From NCBI GenBank assembly GCA_002733995.1, contig NVXR01000011.1, positions 1 through 64,000 on the forward strand: a DNA stretch of 64,000 nt, in the 5' to 3' direction. The notes below the pieces were generated by a model. That model searched no databases. It worked only from the letters and a program-made list of their open reading frames with translations, and was not told the origin of the DNA. This stretch comes from Desulfotalea sp. (GTDB lineage: Bacteria > Desulfobacterota > Desulfobulbia > Desulfobulbales > Desulfocapsaceae). Made by a program: the position numbers and the translations under genes. Below are positions 52,485 through 61,070 of the stretch, in pieces. The stretch's first letter is position 1. Every line of letters starts with the position of its first letter.

Positions 52485-53297
52485 TTGGAATTATTAAAAG
52501 CAATAATCCTTGGAATGATACAGGGATTAACAGAGTTTTTGCCTGTGTCGAGTTCTGGTCACCTTGTGATAGGGTCAGAGTTGCTCCATTTTCAGGAGCA
52601 GGGTGTTGTTTTTGATGTTTGCCTGCACCTCGGAACACTTGTTTCTGTCTTTATTGTTTTTCGCCATGAAATTATAGCGATGATAAAGGCTCCGTTCCAG
52701 TATTTCAACGGCAATAAAGATGAGGAGGTTCGTCATTTCCTTCTTTGGGATGTGTATGTAATCGTCGCCACTTTGCCTGCTGTTTTTGTAGGTTTGTTTT
52801 TTAAAAGTTATATAGATTCTTTTTTTGGATCTACTTTGATCGCTTACTGTATGCTGATAGTTACCGGTTCTATTATGGTTTTGGCACAATATGTTCCGGA
52901 GCGGGACAAGTCTCTTAACTGGTGGAGGAGTATACTGGTGGGGTGTGCGCAGGCTGTGGCTATTATGCCTGGCATATCACGATCTGGCTCGACAATATTT
53001 ATTGGTATGCTGCTTGGTGTTCCACGGGAGACAATCGCTCGATTTTCCTTTATCATGTCTATCCCCGCAATTATTGGAGCTGCTGTCTTGCAAATGGGCG
53101 ATTTATTTCATAATCCACCAACAGCAGATGTCGCTGTTAACCTCATTGCGGGTATGGTTATGTCAGCTGTCGCCGGTTATTTTGCCATCAAACTGCTTCT
53201 GGATGTCATTCGAAAGAACAGACTGCAGTGGTTTGGATATTACTGTTTGCTCCTTTCGAGTTGCGGCCTTATTCATCACTTCTTTTTTGCTACTTGA
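52485..53297 (+). CDS. uppP: Undecaprenyl-diphosphatase
   Basis: A 270-residue integral membrane enzyme that dephosphorylates undecaprenyl pyrophosphate to recycle the lipid carrier for peptidoglycan and O-antigen synthesis; overexpression gives bacitracin resistance in model organisms. The two family motifs are GLTEFLPVSSSGHL near the N-terminus (catalytic Glu and Ser-rich loop) and MPGISRSGSTIF in the middle. The start is an unusual TTG at 52485, chosen because it keeps the family N-terminus (MELLKAIILGMIQGL); a later ATG would cut the first helix. Around eight membrane segments. Confidence 0.94.
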   Translation: MELLKAIILGMIQGLTEFLPVSSSGHLVIGSELLHFQEQGVVFDVCLHLGTLVSVFIVFRHEIIAMIKAPFQYFNGNKDEEVRHFLLWDVYVIVATLPAVFVGLFFKSYIDSFFGSTLIAYCMLIVTGSIMVLAQYVPERDKSLNWWRSILVGCAQAVAIMPGISRSGSTIFIGMLLGVPRETIARFSFIMSIPAIIGAAVLQMGDLFHNPPTADVAVNLIAGMVMSAVAGYFAIKLLLDVIRKNRLQWFGYYCLLLSSCGLIHHFFFAT

Positions 53298-53335
53298 TAT
53301 CTTTTTTAATAAAAAATTACTAACGGTTGTTACTT

Positions 53336-54028
53336 ATGGATATTCGTACTCTCCCAGAATCTGAACGGGAAATATATAATCGTATTCGAGCAAAATATGC
53401 CCTCACCTTTGATAGCCTAAAAGTTGCCGGTAATACGATTAGACTTTTAAAAGTTGCCGATCTTGAAGAGTTTTTGGACGGCAAGGCCCCCCTTGAGAAT
53501 GTCTCTGAGTTTCCTTTTTGGATACGTCTGTGGGATGCGGCCATGATACTCTCTTATGTGCTTGGTGCTCAAACTGAAACCAAAGGTAAAAGACTGCTTG
53601 AACTCGGTGCGGGGCTAGGTGCTCCAGGGCTTGCCGCCGCGGCTGCTGGTTTCGATGTAACACTCAGTGACTATGAAGATATTATCATGGACTTTCAGAA
53701 GGTGAGTGCTGCAGCCTCCGGTTTAACCAATGTCTCGTTTAGTCATATTGACTGGTTGAATCCTCCTGAAATTCAACCGTTTGATGTCCTGGCGGGTGCT
53801 GAAATTCTGTTCCGGGATGAGTTCTTTGAGCCGTTGCTCAATGTGTTCAAAAACTACTTAAAACCGGATGGTATGATATATTTGGCCCATGACTCAAAGC
53901 GGCAGAGTTTAGGTAAGTTTTTGAAGGTAGCTCAGGCGGATTTTGATATTGCATTGAAAGAGCAGAGTTTTATCCGTGATGGGAAAAAAATAACCATCAT
54001 AGTGAACCGTCTGCGGCATAAGAAATAA
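53336..54028 (+). CDS. Class I SAM-dependent methyltransferase, METTL21/Nnt1-like
   Basis: 230 residues from the ATG at 53336; an in-frame TTG at 53327 is an alternative. The Rossmann-like SAM domain shows motif I RLLELGAGLGAPGLAAAAAG, motif II-like VTLSDYE and motif IV region DVLAGAEILFRDE, preceded by PFWIRLWDAAMILSYVL (a W-rich N-terminal block found in the METTL21/Nnt1 family of protein lysine methyltransferases and nicotinamide-type enzymes). The substrate is not known; protein methylation is inferred from the family. It is a single gene between uppP and the siroheme gene. Confidence 0.83.
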   Translation: MDIRTLPESEREIYNRIRAKYALTFDSLKVAGNTIRLLKVADLEEFLDGKAPLENVSEFPFWIRLWDAAMILSYVLGAQTETKGKRLLELGAGLGAPGLAAAAAGFDVTLSDYEDIIMDFQKVSAAASGLTNVSFSHIDWLNPPEIQPFDVLAGAEILFRDEFFEPLLNVFKNYLKPDGMIYLAHDSKRQSLGKFLKVAQADFDIALKEQSFIRDGKKITIIVNRLRHKK

Positions 54029-54100
54029 ATCTTCCCCTTTATGTGGCCGTCTTCAAAATGTTAATCTGTGATCCTTTAAAAATAAAGTGAGCCAAGGTAA

Positions 54101-54784
54101 ATGTCTCTGTATCCCGTTAACCTCAATATTGAAGACAGCCTTTGTCTTGTAGTAGGCGGTGGTTGGGTTGCACTCCGTAAGAGTCGTGGTCTCTTGCAGG
54201 CGGATGCCAGGGTGCGTGTAATCAGCCCGGCGTTGGTGCCTGAATTACAAGGGCTTGTTGACGGGGGTGAAATTGAGTGGTTTGAGCGTCCCTTTGTTGA
54301 GGGGGATCTTGAAGGGGTCTGTCTCGTTTTTTCAGCAACGAATAATCGGCAGGTACAACTTCTGGTTCGAGAAGAAGCAAAAAAACACAAGGTTCTTCTC
54401 AATAGTGCTGATGCGCCTTTGGAAAGTGATTTTCATGTTCCCGCTCATTTCAGGCGTGGACCGATGCTAGTGACTGTTTCAACAGGTGGTGGGAGTCCTG
54501 CGCTGGCGAAGAAACTGAGAAAACAACTGGAAGCTGAAATCGTTCCAGAGTATCAGGCTGTGGTTGGCTTAATGGGGCTTATTCGGAAAAAGGTGATTGC
54601 CCATAGCGATGACCATAAGGTGAATAGTGAGATATTTAACCGTTTACTTGCTGGAAATCTTGTTACATATGTACTGCAAGAAAACTGGTTTGATCTGCAG
54701 ATGTTGCTCTTACAAGAATTACCAGAAGAAATTGATAGTCCTGGGTTAATGAAGATTTTTCTCGCAAGGCAGGACCAAAGTTGA
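54101..54784 (+). CDS. Precorrin-2 dehydrogenase / sirohydrochlorin ferrochelatase (Met8/CysG-N type)
   Basis: A 227-residue bifunctional enzyme in siroheme synthesis. The N-terminal NAD(P) site is CLVVGGGWVALRKSRGLL, followed by VRVISPALVPEL and VFSATNNRQVQLLVREEAKK; a conserved catalytic Asp lies in LLNSADAPLES. The C-terminal dimer domain holds VTVSTGGGSPALAKKLRKQL. Siroheme is the cofactor of dissimilatory sulfite reductase, and an alternative heme route in sulfate reducers also starts from siroheme, so this gene has a clear place before CcsA and HemA. The order (siroheme dehydrogenase, cytochrome c assembly, glutamyl-tRNA reductase) is common in Desulfobacterota. Confidence 0.93.
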   Translation: MSLYPVNLNIEDSLCLVVGGGWVALRKSRGLLQADARVRVISPALVPELQGLVDGGEIEWFERPFVEGDLEGVCLVFSATNNRQVQLLVREEAKKHKVLLNSADAPLESDFHVPAHFRRGPMLVTVSTGGGSPALAKKLRKQLEAEIVPEYQAVVGLMGLIRKKVIAHSDDHKVNSEIFNRLLAGNLVTYVLQENWFDLQMLLLQELPEEIDSPGLMKIFLARQDQS

Positions 54785-54844
54785 GACCTGAAAAAAACGT
54801 GTGAGTTTGGGTGGTAAATCCGTCAATATTTTGCTGGAGTACGC

Positions 54845-55672
54845 ATGGAAGAACTAAATTATCTTCTCTACATTTCTGTATTGGGGGTGACTACTGTCGC
54901 AATGGCGGCCTATCTTGTTTTTTTTATAAGTCAAAACAAGGCAGTAAGAAAAGTTGCCCGGGCGATCCTTGTAAGTTCTGGAGTGTTGCAAACACTGTAT
55001 ATCGTTTCGCGTTATATGCTCACAGGACATACCCCTATAACATCTCAGCATGAAACCGTGATTTTCTTTGCCTGGGCGACGACCTGGGCCTATCTGTCTT
55101 TCAGGTGGCGGTATACGGTTAAAAACTTTGGCACCTTTGTTGCGATTCTTATCTTTTGTCTGGTTTTTATCTCATCTTTGGCACACCGAGACGTAACTGT
55201 TCTTGTACCGGCACTACAAAGTGCCTGGTTGCCCATCCATGCCGGTGTTTCTCTTGTGGCGTACGGATTTCTTTCCTTAGCCTTCTGTGGCGGTTTGATG
55301 TATCTGCTTCTTGAAAGAGAACTTAAGGCCAAAAAATTCGGTTTTTTCTTTGAACGCTTGCCTTCTCTAGAAGCCTTGGATCAGCTTAACAGTCATTGTA
55401 TAACGGCGGGATTTGTGTTTTTGACCCTTGGTATTGTCACCGGCTCTGTCTGGGCTCGTCAGGCCTGGGGAACATATTGGCAGTGGGATCCAAAAGAGAC
55501 ATGGTCCCTTATCACCTGGTTTTTATATCTTGTGCAGATCCACCAGCGTTTAACCGTTGGCTGGCGGGGGAAGAGGGCGGCCGTAATGGCAGTCGTTGGT
55601 TTTCTCTCTGTTCTCTTCACTCTCTGGGGTGTGACTTATTTTCTTGGGGGTGTGCATAGTTATGCCGGCTGA
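54845..55672 (+). CDS. ccsA: CcsA/HemX-type cytochrome c assembly protein
   Basis: A 275-residue membrane protein with about eight helices. The tryptophan-rich WWD motif is WGTYWQWDPKETWSLITW (about residues 213-230), which binds heme in the periplasmic face, and a conserved histidine lies in PITSQHETVIFFAWA. This is the CcsA/CcmF-like family that works with CcsB in cytochrome c maturation in the system II pathway, or HemX when next to hemA. It directly precedes and overlaps hemA by 11 bases, so heme synthesis and heme delivery appear coupled. Which of the two roles applies is not resolvable here. Confidence 0.9.
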   Translation: MEELNYLLYISVLGVTTVAMAAYLVFFISQNKAVRKVARAILVSSGVLQTLYIVSRYMLTGHTPITSQHETVIFFAWATTWAYLSFRWRYTVKNFGTFVAILIFCLVFISSLAHRDVTVLVPALQSAWLPIHAGVSLVAYGFLSLAFCGGLMYLLLERELKAKKFGFFFERLPSLEALDQLNSHCITAGFVFLTLGIVTGSVWARQAWGTYWQWDPKETWSLITWFLYLVQIHQRLTVGWRGKRAAVMAVVGFLSVLFTLWGVTYFLGGVHSYAG

Positions 55673-56936
55673 ACGTTTACTGCTCCTCGGAGTAAACCAT
55701 AAAAACACGCCAGTAGAAGTGCGTGAAAAAATAGCACTGTCCGCTGGGTATGATGAGCCTTTGACCGCCCTTAAAGATGTTAAAGGTCTCAAGGAATATT
55801 ATCTTCTGTCGACGTGTAATCGTGTTGAATTTTTGCTGGTAGAGCAACCTGGGATGAATGTTGAGTCAGCTATCATCGAGTTTTTGTTCGGTAAAGATGT
55901 CAAAGAGGACGATGCCAGAAATTATCTGTATATCTTAGAAGGCCAGGAGGCGGTCAAACATCTGTTCATGGTTGCTGCAAGCCTTGATTCCATGATTGTT
56001 GGAGAAACCCAGATTCTTGGCCAGTTGAAAGTTGCGTATCGTCACGCCTCGAAACTGGGATGCACGGGGCCGTTGCTCAATAAACTTCTACATAAATCTT
56101 TTTCGGTCGCAAAGCGAGTACGTACGGAAACTTTAATTGGTTCATCTGCTGTTTCTATTAGTTTTGCGGCGGTACAGTTAGCGAAAAAGATTTTTGGTAA
56201 CCTCCAAGGGAAAAATGTTCTCCTTATAGGTGCTGGCGAAATGGCCGAATTGGCAGCTGAGCATCTCGTGGGCCAGGGGGTTGGTTCCGTTGTTGTGGCC
56301 AACCGAACGCTTGCCCGTGCCTTGACCCTCGCTCAACGATTTAATGGTAAGGCTGTCTCCATGGATGAACTCGTTGCCCAGCTTGAAAATGTGGACATCA
56401 TCATCTCCTCCACCGGGGCAACTGATATCATTTTGTATAAAGAAGATGTTAAATCTGTTATGCGTTCAAGAAGGAATAAGCCTCTATTTTTCATAGATAT
56501 TGCTGTGCCAAGAGATCTTGATCCTCAGCTTAATGAGATTGAGAATGTGTATCTGTATGATATTGACGATTTGAGCAGTGTCGTTGAAATGAATCGTGCT
56601 GGGCGTGATAAGGAAGCGGTTACGGCCACACGAATAGTGGACGAAGAGAGTCTTAAGTTTGAGCGTTATTATCAAGGGCTTGCTGTAAAACCGACGATCT
56701 TGGAATTGCGGAGGAAGGTAGAGGCTATTGGGGCGCAGGAATTGGCAAAAACCATTGGTAAACTCTCGGGACTTTCAGAGCATGACAGAAAGCATCTGGA
56801 AAAAATGATTTCGGCAATTAATACCAAGGTTCTGCATAACCCATTGATGTATCTTAAAGCTGATTCATGTATGGGACGGGATAACAGAGATAAAAAGGTA
56901 GCAACGATTCGAGAACTGTTTGGGCTCGGGGAGTAA
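55662..56936 (+). CDS. hemA: Glutamyl-tRNA reductase
   Basis: 424 residues from the ATG at 55662 (MPAERLLLLGVNHKNTPVEV), consistent with the family; an upstream in-frame start at 55644 has no support. It reduces glutamyl-tRNA to glutamate-1-semialdehyde, the first step of C5 tetrapyrrole synthesis. Motifs are YLLSTCNRVEF (catalytic Cys), VGETQILGQLK, SISFAAVQLAKKIFG, the NADPH site VLLIGAGEMAELAAEHL and VIISSTGATDIIL. It overlaps ccsA upstream and is followed after 4 bp by the hypothetical gene. The pathway feeds both siroheme and heme. Confidence 0.96.
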   Translation: MPAERLLLLGVNHKNTPVEVREKIALSAGYDEPLTALKDVKGLKEYYLLSTCNRVEFLLVEQPGMNVESAIIEFLFGKDVKEDDARNYLYILEGQEAVKHLFMVAASLDSMIVGETQILGQLKVAYRHASKLGCTGPLLNKLLHKSFSVAKRVRTETLIGSSAVSISFAAVQLAKKIFGNLQGKNVLLIGAGEMAELAAEHLVGQGVGSVVVANRTLARALTLAQRFNGKAVSMDELVAQLENVDIIISSTGATDIILYKEDVKSVMRSRRNKPLFFIDIAVPRDLDPQLNEIENVYLYDIDDLSSVVEMNRAGRDKEAVTATRIVDEESLKFERYYQGLAVKPTILELRRKVEAIGAQELAKTIGKLSGLSEHDRKHLEKMISAINTKVLHNPLMYLKADSCMGRDNRDKKVATIRELFGLGE

Positions 56937-56940
56937 GATT

Positions 56941-57435
56941 GTGGATGACGCCTGCGAGCTTATTGATAATGAGTGGTATATTGTGCGATATTCGGGCGAA
57001 ACTCCCGAGATAGCCTATAATTCGGCTATTTACTTTCTTACGAGAGCTGGAGACGGACCGCAGGTTACACTGGGCACCTCAGATGTAGAGCGTCTCAGGC
57101 AGGCGGCCGTTGATCGGTATGAAGAGATTGTCCTACGTGACATGTACCATGAGAATGTGGGTACGTCGGTGTATCGGGGGATTGCACGCTCTATTTGCAA
57201 TTATCAGCGGTTTGTCACGTTTTGTAAGAGGCAGACTCTTTCTGCGGAACTGGTAAGATCCAAGGCCGGGAAGCTGTTTGTCACATTCCTTGAGGTTGAG
57301 TTGCAGCGACTTGCGGGTAATGGCTCCGCTACGGTTATAAATTGTTCTTTTGTAGAATTGAAGGGTTTTGCAGTAAGTTTGGGGATACCCTTCCCCTCTG
57401 ATTACACCTGTTTTGAAAGGTACTGTTTACCTTGA
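56941..57435 (+). CDS. Hypothetical protein downstream of hemA
   Basis: 164 residues if the GTG at 56941 is the start; GGGGAGT lies eight bases before it, and the TTG seven codons upstream overlaps the hemA coding region. No named domain was recognised. The protein is soluble, about half helical, with a repeated aromatic/basic pattern (NEWYIVRYSG, IARSICNYQRFVTFCKRQT). It is the last gene before the convergent MazG-like gene and overlaps that gene's end by nine bases. It may be cotranscribed with hemA, so a tetrapyrrole link is possible but not shown. Confidence 0.75.
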   Translation: MDDACELIDNEWYIVRYSGETPEIAYNSAIYFLTRAGDGPQVTLGTSDVERLRQAAVDRYEEIVLRDMYHENVGTSVYRGIARSICNYQRFVTFCKRQTLSAELVRSKAGKLFVTFLEVELQRLAGNGSATVINCSFVELKGFAVSLGIPFPSDYTCFERYCLP

Positions 57436-57771
57436 TGTCAAGGGTATCTCTCCATGCCTCACGCACTTTTCTGGGAGAGGGTATTTGAGGGCATTTTTGA
57501 CTATTTTTTTGCGAGCAGCTGTGATTGGATCGAGGTCATAGGCTGCAGCCAGTGTGGTGAGATATATCATGATATCTCCTATCTCCTCCTCAAGATGAGT
57601 CAGGTCTTCAGCTTTCAGGTCACTACTTTCTTTAGGTGTTAGCCACTGAAAAATTTCCACTAACTCCGAGGTTTCAACACTGAGAGCCATTGCCAGGTTT
57701 TTGGGGTTATGATGTTGTTCCCAAGCTCTCGCTCTTATAAAATCTTTGATTTCTTGTTGTAAATTTTGCAT
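57427..57771 (-). CDS. MazG-like nucleotide pyrophosphohydrolase (dCTPase/RS21-C6 type)
   Basis: 114 residues from the ATG at 57771, with GAGGT just upstream; an in-frame extension to 57816 is not needed. The all-helical MazG fold shows the metal-binding signatures ALSVETSELVEIFQWLT and EDLTHLEEEIGDIMIYLTTL (E-x-x-E and E-x-x-D types). Such enzymes cleave abnormal or surplus nucleoside triphosphates to the monophosphate. It is a single gene in convergent orientation to the hemA block. Confidence 0.9.
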   Translation of the reverse strand: MQNLQQEIKDFIRARAWEQHHNPKNLAMALSVETSELVEIFQWLTPKESSDLKAEDLTHLEEEIGDIMIYLTTLAAAYDLDPITAARKKIVKNALKYPLPEKCVRHGEIPLTSR

Positions 57772-58088
57772 AGTTACCTCATTGTAATGGTATTTGTTTT
57801 TCGGTTCTGTTATCACTAGGGGCGTGTTGGGGGATAGCTATTTCTCTTACAGTAAACTTTTTATTAAAAATAAAAACAGCCATACCTGCGATATTGAAGT
57901 TACGCCCCGTTTGTTGGTGTGGGAGCGTAATACATATCTAAATATATAACGACTTATCGGTTGTGGTGTCGCGGACGGGACCTGGAATTTTTACTGTCCT
58001 TGTGGGGCATCAGCAATGATGGCGTTGTGCATAGTTTCCGGCCTTTCGTTGTAGTTTTTTGGCAGCAGCTCGACATACTATATTATTA
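57772..58088. other. Intergenic region before the Prc-type protease
   Basis: 317 bases without a supported gene, containing the MazG-like promoter (minus) and the protease promoter (plus). Moderately AT-rich; no recognisable operator or riboswitch. Confidence 0.45.
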
Positions 58089-60278
58089 ATGACGATTATG
58101 AAAAATAATAAAATTTTCTCTTTGCTCGCTTTCGTGGTTCTTCTGTTTCTTAGCTCTTCCATTTCTTTAGCTGCTCTTCATCCAAGCCAGGAAATAGATC
58201 GTAAAAGAAACCGTCTCATTGGCTACATTCTAAGTAAAAAACTTCCCCAACTTCATTTTAGCGATAAACAGCTAGATGACGAACTGTCAAAAGCTGCCTT
58301 TCATTTGTACATCAAACAGTTGGATTTTCAGAAACGCTTTCTCCTTGCAGAAGATGTGACTCAGTTGAAGGCCTTTGCGCCGTACATTGATAACAATCTT
58401 GCGAGGGGACATATCTCACTTCCGGATACGGGCTACGACATTCTCTATGACAAGATAAATATCGTAGAAGATATCGTGGCGAAGATGCTGGTGGATGAGA
58501 CCGTCAACATTGGCAAAGGTGCTGGCGGGGAGATTCTCGTAGGTTCATTTAATCTTTCAAAGAAAGACAGCTACGAAACGGACCCGGATGAAATTAACTT
58601 TGTTAAGGATATCGATGGGCTGCGTGATCGCTGGCGGAAAATTCTGAAGATGCAGCTCATTGTTCAGTATTTTGAGTTGAAAACTGAGCAAGATAAGGCG
58701 CTTGGGGAAAATACCAATCAGGAAAAGAAAATCTCTAAGGACGATGTCCCCCTATGGAAAGAGTCGCTGGCAAAAATACGTAAAAGAAACAGCAACTTTT
58801 TCCAAAGGTTGCATCAGGAAACTTTACAAGACCATTATGACCGATATTTTAACTGTATAACCAGGGCTTTTGGACCACACACAAATTATATCCCACCTGC
58901 GAGTAAAGAGCAGTTTGATATAAATATGCGTGGAAGTCTGGAGGGGATCGGTGCTTTACTGCGAGAAGATGATGGCCTCATAAAGGTTGTGCGGATCATT
59001 CCAGGAAGCGCCTCGGCAATACAGGGGAGCCTTGAGGCCGAAGATGTTATTTATGCGGTGGCCCAGGAAGGTGAGGAACCTGTTGATATTACGGATATGC
59101 GCTTGCGGGATGCTGTGCGTATTATTCGTGGACCAAAGGGTGAAGCCGTTACCTTAACTGTAAAAAAGGCAGATGGATCTAAGGAGAATATCAGGATTGT
59201 CCGAGACGTGGTGCAGATCGAAGAGACCTTTGTGAAGGGAACTGTGATCGAATCTGAGGATGGGAGAAAAACCGGTTATATCTTCATCCCAAGTTTTTAT
59301 AGGGATTTTGAGAGTAGTAGGAATGGTGGGACGGGTCGCAATTCGACGGATGACACGAGGGCCGAGATTGATAAATTAAAAAGCCAGTCTGTTGATGGTA
59401 TTATCTTGGATCTTCGAGATGATGGTGGCGGAGCCCTCATTGATGCTGTGGACATAACTGGACTTTTTATTAAAGCAGGTCCCGTTGTTCAGGTTAAAAA
59501 TAGCTTTGGTCGCAGTCATGTTCTTGAGGCTCCCTACAGTGATGTTGAGTTTGATGGACCATTGGTTGTTCTAGTAAACCAGTTTTCTGCATCGGCCTCT
59601 GAAATTGTAGCCGCCGCTCTGCAGGATTATCAAAGGGCAGTTATTGTCGGAAGTAAACACACCCATGGTAAGGGTACGGTGCAGACGATTGTTGACCTTA
59701 ATAAAAATATTCCCTTGTTGCAGTTAAAGAAATATGACGATCTTGGTGTTTTGAAGGTAATGATCCAGAAGTTTTACCGGGTGACTGGTGGTTCTACTCA
59801 ATATAAAGGTGTAGAGCCAGATATTGTACTGCCCAACCTTTCCGCACATATCAAATCAGGGGAGCGCTATCTCGATTATTCACTGCCATGGGATTCTATT
59901 GATCCTGTTGAATACACCCCTGCCGTTGGACATTTACCGAATATTTCTTTGCTCAGAGAGAGAAGTTTGAAGCGGGCAGCCGCCGATGAGGGTTTGCAAA
60001 TCATACAAGAAGAATCCGAGAAGGCTCTTGCAAGAAGCAAGGATACAATCTTAACGATTCAGTTCGATGACATGTTACAAAAAAGGATTGAGGTCGAACA
60101 GGCAAGAGAGAAAGTGGCCGCCCATTACAGTAAATTTCAAGATATTGAAGGAAAAAATAAATTAGACGATGGCGTTGACGTCAAACGGGACAGCAAAAAG
60201 AAATGGTTAGAAGAGGTTAATAACGATCCATATATACGAGAAGCTGTCAATATTATTGCCGATATAATCAAATTGTAA
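58089..60278 (+). CDS. prc: Carboxy-terminal processing (tail-specific) protease, S41 family, Prc type
   Basis: About 729 residues from the ATG at 58089 (another ATG three codons on; a TTG at 58059 is unlikely). A signal peptide (IFSLLAFVVLLFLSSSISLA) precedes a Prc-like N-domain. The PDZ domain covers about 255-345 (GSLEGIGALLREDDGLIKVV; GSASAIQGSLEAEDVIYAV). The S41 catalytic Ser is in VNQFSASASEIVAAAL and the Lys in HTHGKGTVQTIV; the C-terminal DUF3340 domain follows. Prc cleaves periplasmic proteins, including peptidoglycan hydrolases and penicillin-binding protein precursors. It stands alone before the Dsr genes. Confidence 0.92.
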   Translation: MTIMKNNKIFSLLAFVVLLFLSSSISLAALHPSQEIDRKRNRLIGYILSKKLPQLHFSDKQLDDELSKAAFHLYIKQLDFQKRFLLAEDVTQLKAFAPYIDNNLARGHISLPDTGYDILYDKINIVEDIVAKMLVDETVNIGKGAGGEILVGSFNLSKKDSYETDPDEINFVKDIDGLRDRWRKILKMQLIVQYFELKTEQDKALGENTNQEKKISKDDVPLWKESLAKIRKRNSNFFQRLHQETLQDHYDRYFNCITRAFGPHTNYIPPASKEQFDINMRGSLEGIGALLREDDGLIKVVRIIPGSASAIQGSLEAEDVIYAVAQEGEEPVDITDMRLRDAVRIIRGPKGEAVTLTVKKADGSKENIRIVRDVVQIEETFVKGTVIESEDGRKTGYIFIPSFYRDFESSRNGGTGRNSTDDTRAEIDKLKSQSVDGIILDLRDDGGGALIDAVDITGLFIKAGPVVQVKNSFGRSHVLEAPYSDVEFDGPLVVLVNQFSASASEIVAAALQDYQRAVIVGSKHTHGKGTVQTIVDLNKNIPLLQLKKYDDLGVLKVMIQKFYRVTGGSTQYKGVEPDIVLPNLSAHIKSGERYLDYSLPWDSIDPVEYTPAVGHLPNISLLRERSLKRAAADEGLQIIQEESEKALARSKDTILTIQFDDMLQKRIEVEQAREKVAAHYSKFQDIEGKNKLDDGVDVKRDSKKKWLEEVNNDPYIREAVNIIADIIKL

Positions 60279-60291
60279 AAGTGTCTGGAAA

Positions 60292-60315
60292 GCCTAACTT
60301 TACAGAGAGTTAGGC
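60292..60315 (+). terminator. Terminator-like hairpin after prc
   Basis: GCCTAACT pairs with AGTTAGGC across an 8-base loop, 13 bases after the prc stop. No T-run follows. Confidence 0.5.
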
Positions 60316-60452
60316 GAAATGTGCACAAAAAATCTACTTGAAAAAGAGATGGAAAGGTGCTAGAAATGCCACTTGTGAACCGTCGTTCAGTTGCGCCTTT
60401 TTTTAAGAATGGGTGCTAAATAAATAATATTGACTGGGAAGGTGGGGGTAGT

Positions 60453-60995
60453 ATGGATCTTGCAGAAGGTTTTAGAAACCATAGAGAAAAAATTATCAAC
60501 AAGTGGGTAGAGTATACACTGTCTACCTATGGTGCATCCAGCTTTTTTATTAAAGAGAGGGATAAATTCGCGAACCCTGTGGGTGGCAATGTGCGCGAGG
60601 CGCTAGGACAGATGTTTCGTCTCCTCGAAAAAGGAGCAGACAGCAAAGAGCACCAACCCTATCTCGACCAGATTATAAGTATTCGTTCCGTCCAGGAGTT
60701 TACACCTGCTCAAGCTGTTGCGCCGCTCAATGCGGTTAAACATATAACCCGAGAAGTCTTTTTAGCGGATAAAGAGAGAGAGCATTTAGCTGCAGAACTC
60801 TATGACTTTGAGTTTGCGGTTGATCTCCTTGTTCTGGCCGCATTTGATACCTATATGCAGTTTCGTGAACGTATTTACAAGGTTCGAATCAAAGAAATAA
60901 AATCTGGTAGTCATATATTAACAGACAGCAAGTGCCCATCGAAACTGGTGTCTGGAAAAGATATTCAGGATTTAACAAAGGTAAACGGTAATTAA
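60453..60995 (+). CDS. RsbRD N-terminal-domain protein preceding the dsr operon
   Basis: A 180-residue protein with a four-helix globin-like RsbRD_N domain over about residues 5-140 (REKIINKWVEYTLSTYGASS; FANPVGGNVREALGQMFRLL; LNAVKHITREVFLADKE; FEFAVDLLVLAAFDTYMQFR). The family is known as an N-terminal partner domain of RsbR-type stressosome proteins, but stand-alone copies are repeatedly found directly upstream of dsrMKJOP in sulfate reducers. Its role there is not established; a sensory or assembly role for the Dsr complex is a reasonable guess. It ends 75 bp before dsrM and is probably in the same transcript. GGTGGGGGT precedes the ATG. Confidence 0.85.
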   Translation: MDLAEGFRNHREKIINKWVEYTLSTYGASSFFIKERDKFANPVGGNVREALGQMFRLLEKGADSKEHQPYLDQIISIRSVQEFTPAQAVAPLNAVKHITREVFLADKEREHLAAELYDFEFAVDLLVLAAFDTYMQFRERIYKVRIKEIKSGSHILTDSKCPSKLVSGKDIQDLTKVNGN

Positions 60996-61070
60996 CTGGT
61001 CGCTGTGCATCTGCGTGTTGTTGCGTGCTTGTGCGGTTTCCAAAACAGTTCAACTGAAGCGAGGTAAGAA